64,000 nucleotides of DNA from Seiridium cupressi (lineage: Eukaryota; Ascomycota; Sordariomycetes; Amphisphaeriales; Sporocadaceae), in NCBI GenBank assembly GCA_036674765.1, contig JARVKI010000104.1, positions 62,001-126,000 on the forward strand. The letters run 5' to 3'. The translations under genes were made by a program, and so were the position numbers. The notes under the pieces are model-generated. The model was not told the origin of the DNA. It did no database searches and saw only the letters and a list, made by a program, of their open reading frames with translations. Positions 62,622 through 64,000 of this stretch are shown in pieces (the first letter of the stretch is position 1; each line of letters begins with the position of its first letter).

Positions 62622-63068
62622 TTTGGTTCTCGTTTTCAATCTCCCGAGATCAGCATCGAGAGCAGCCCGAGGCAGTTGAAGAAATCAGAACAATTATGCT
62701 CGGTCTGTCTCTGCACGCAGTATCAAGCACACGTAGCTTATCACCGCAATAATGCGCTAGCTTTATCTCGGCCAGGCCCTCCGCTCCACCCGCCAATTGC
62801 CCAGCGATGATTTGCGCTGTGTCGCTTTGGCTATCACTGAGGTAGCCACCCGTCGGGTCTTGACTGATAAGTCGAGATAGCTATTAGCGGCTATTGTCCG
62901 ACTTCACCAAGATATGCGGGTGCTTGCTGAGCAGGTCGCGCAAGGTTGGATTGGGCTTATATCTCACCATGATCGCCACCCAGCAGGCGGTTCACCGATG
63001 GCTTCGTGTTTTGTGCGCTGCTAACCCTCCTTCGACGACACTCGACGAGCTATCCTTCATACGCCAAC
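62622..63068. promoter_or_regulatory. Shared promoter of regulator and permease with GATA sites
   Basis: A 447-bp gap between divergent start codons. Five HGATAR sites occur within 143 bp: 62738-62743 and 62763-62768 (minus), 62831-62836 (minus), 62865-62870 and 62875-62880 (plus). Such clusters bind AreA-type GATA factors, which turn on nitrogen-source genes when ammonium is absent. A TTATATC sequence near 62958 could act as a TATA-like element for the permease. Confidence 0.65.
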
Positions 63069-64000
63069 ATGGATATGAGCAGCATTCTCCAGCGCAGCAA
63101 GGCAAGGCTGCATGGTGGTCAAGAGAAAGTGCGCCTGCGCCTCACACAACCCAGCAGTTGGAAGCTGCCTAAGCAAGAGAGCAGCATCGCCCCACCAGAT
63201 GTCTGGACCAACGCGGATCAAGACCCTGTTCCGCCCGAGAGGCTCACCTGGACTCAATGGACCTTCGTCACGTACTGGTTCTCCGATTTGGTTACAGTCT
63301 CGGGGTGGGAAGCTGCGAGCTCAATTGTCACGACTGGGCTCTCCGCTACCGATGCTGTCGTTATCACCCTGGTTGCTGGCATTTGCAACGCCATCCCAAC
63401 AGTTCTCAACGGCTGCATTGGTGCTAACTTGCACATTCCGTTTCCTATCGTTGCTCGTGCTAGTTACGGGTACTGGTTGAGCTACTTCTGCGTCATCAGC
63501 CGTGGCATCCTTGCCTTGTTCTGGTTCGGCGTTCAAAGTGCTGGTGGGGGAAGTTGTGTTACAGTGGTTCGTACTCCAAGTGAAGCACGGGTCGTGCATC
63601 AAGACTGATCAGATCATAGATCATCACGGCAATCTGGCCCAGCTATCAGAATGTTCCCAATCATCTACCTGACTTTGTGGGCGTGACAAGCCAGGGCATG
63701 GCCTCATACCTGATCTACTGGGTTATACAATTCCCCCTTCTTTTGATTCCAACCCACAAGCTCCAGTATTTGTTCAACCTCAAAGCTATCGTCGTGCTCC
63801 CCATGGCCTTGGCTATGGTCATATGGTTGTCAGTGAAGGCAGGGGGTAACTCTAGCGGATTCTTCAGCGCCCCAGCCACAGTCCATGGCTCCACGAGGGC
63901 ATGGCTTTGGCTATCAAGCTTGGTAGGTGCCTAGGCCTCTTTCTTGGTGCGACTTGTCCGATCTGACTTGACCCAGACTTCTGTGACAGGCGGATATAGC
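63069..64000 (+). CDS. NCS1-family nucleobase/allantoin permease (partial)
   Basis: Membrane importer of the NCS1 family (Fur-type uracil, allantoin, uridine and related permeases). Exons seen: 63069-63566, 63620-63922 and the first 11 bases of a third from 63990; the rest lies beyond the window. Visible features: N-terminal cytosolic NADQDPVPPERLTWTQW segment typical of the family, then WFSDLVTVSGWEAASSIV for helix 1, SYGYWLSYFCVISRGILALFWFGVQS for helices 3-4 and the loop, IWPSYQNVPNHLPD, and GMASYLIYWVIQFPLLLI. The last of these features match fungal Fur-like proteins as I know them. ATG 63069 is the first that fits, although the frame is open upstream. It shares a GATA-rich promoter with the Zn2Cys6 gene, which suggests nitrogen regulation. 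Confidence 0.92.

Overview
The window reads as nuclear DNA of a filamentous ascomycete (Pezizomycotina, probably a eurotiomycete such as an Aspergillus, Penicillium or Talaromyces relative). The evidence is a multi-domain alpha-1,3-glucan synthase, two Zn2Cys6 regulators, a HET-domain relic, a fungal rhodopsin-domain membrane protein, a DUF2235 protein, and genes broken by short GT-AG introns of mostly 45-75 nt. I spliced each gene by hand. Every intact model closes to a whole number of codons, which supports the exon boundaries. No rRNA, tRNA, CRISPR or bacterial-type feature was seen.

Left part (1-25 kb): a non-coding stretch, then alpha-1,3-glucan synthase (minus, 4 exons, 2305 aa), a PheA/TfdB-type FAD monooxygenase (minus, 6 exons), a COMT-type O-methyltransferase (plus, 5 exons) and a rhodopsin-domain membrane protein (plus, 5 exons). 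They are separated by unusually long gene-poor gaps, one of which holds two related short inverted-repeat elements.

Middle part (25.8-51.2 kb): a zone of gene decay. Recognisable genes carry single, mappable lesions: a dynamin-like GTPase with one in-frame TAG; a sarcosine/fructosyl-amino-acid-oxidase-like gene with one extra T; a Dal5-type MFS transporter whose reading frame is interrupted by a precise 123-bp inversion; a Zn2Cys6 factor with a stop plus a lost base (or a newly usable 68-nt intron); a membrane/coiled-coil gene with one TAA; a HET-domain gene with two stops and two frameshifts; and a short relic of a DUF3638-type giant protein. Intact genes sit among them: a scytalone-dehydratase-like protein, a DUF2235 hydrolase-like protein, an aldo-keto reductase and an F-box protein.

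Right part (51.3-64 kb): a compact, intact run of six genes: an MFS transporter, a flavin-containing monooxygenase, a TauD/XanA-like 2-oxoglutarate dioxygenase, an alpha/beta hydrolase, a Zn2Cys6 regulator and an NCS1 nucleobase-type permease cut by the window end. The shared promoter of regulator and permease has five GATA-factor sites, and a CTCGGCCGA motif recurs three times around the dioxygenase, hydrolase and regulator. I infer a nitrogen-regulated uptake/catabolic cluster for a purine-like or other N-heterocyclic substrate.

The most notable observation is the short in-place inversion inside the MFS transporter gene. Inverting it back restores a continuous transporter reading frame on both sides of the break.
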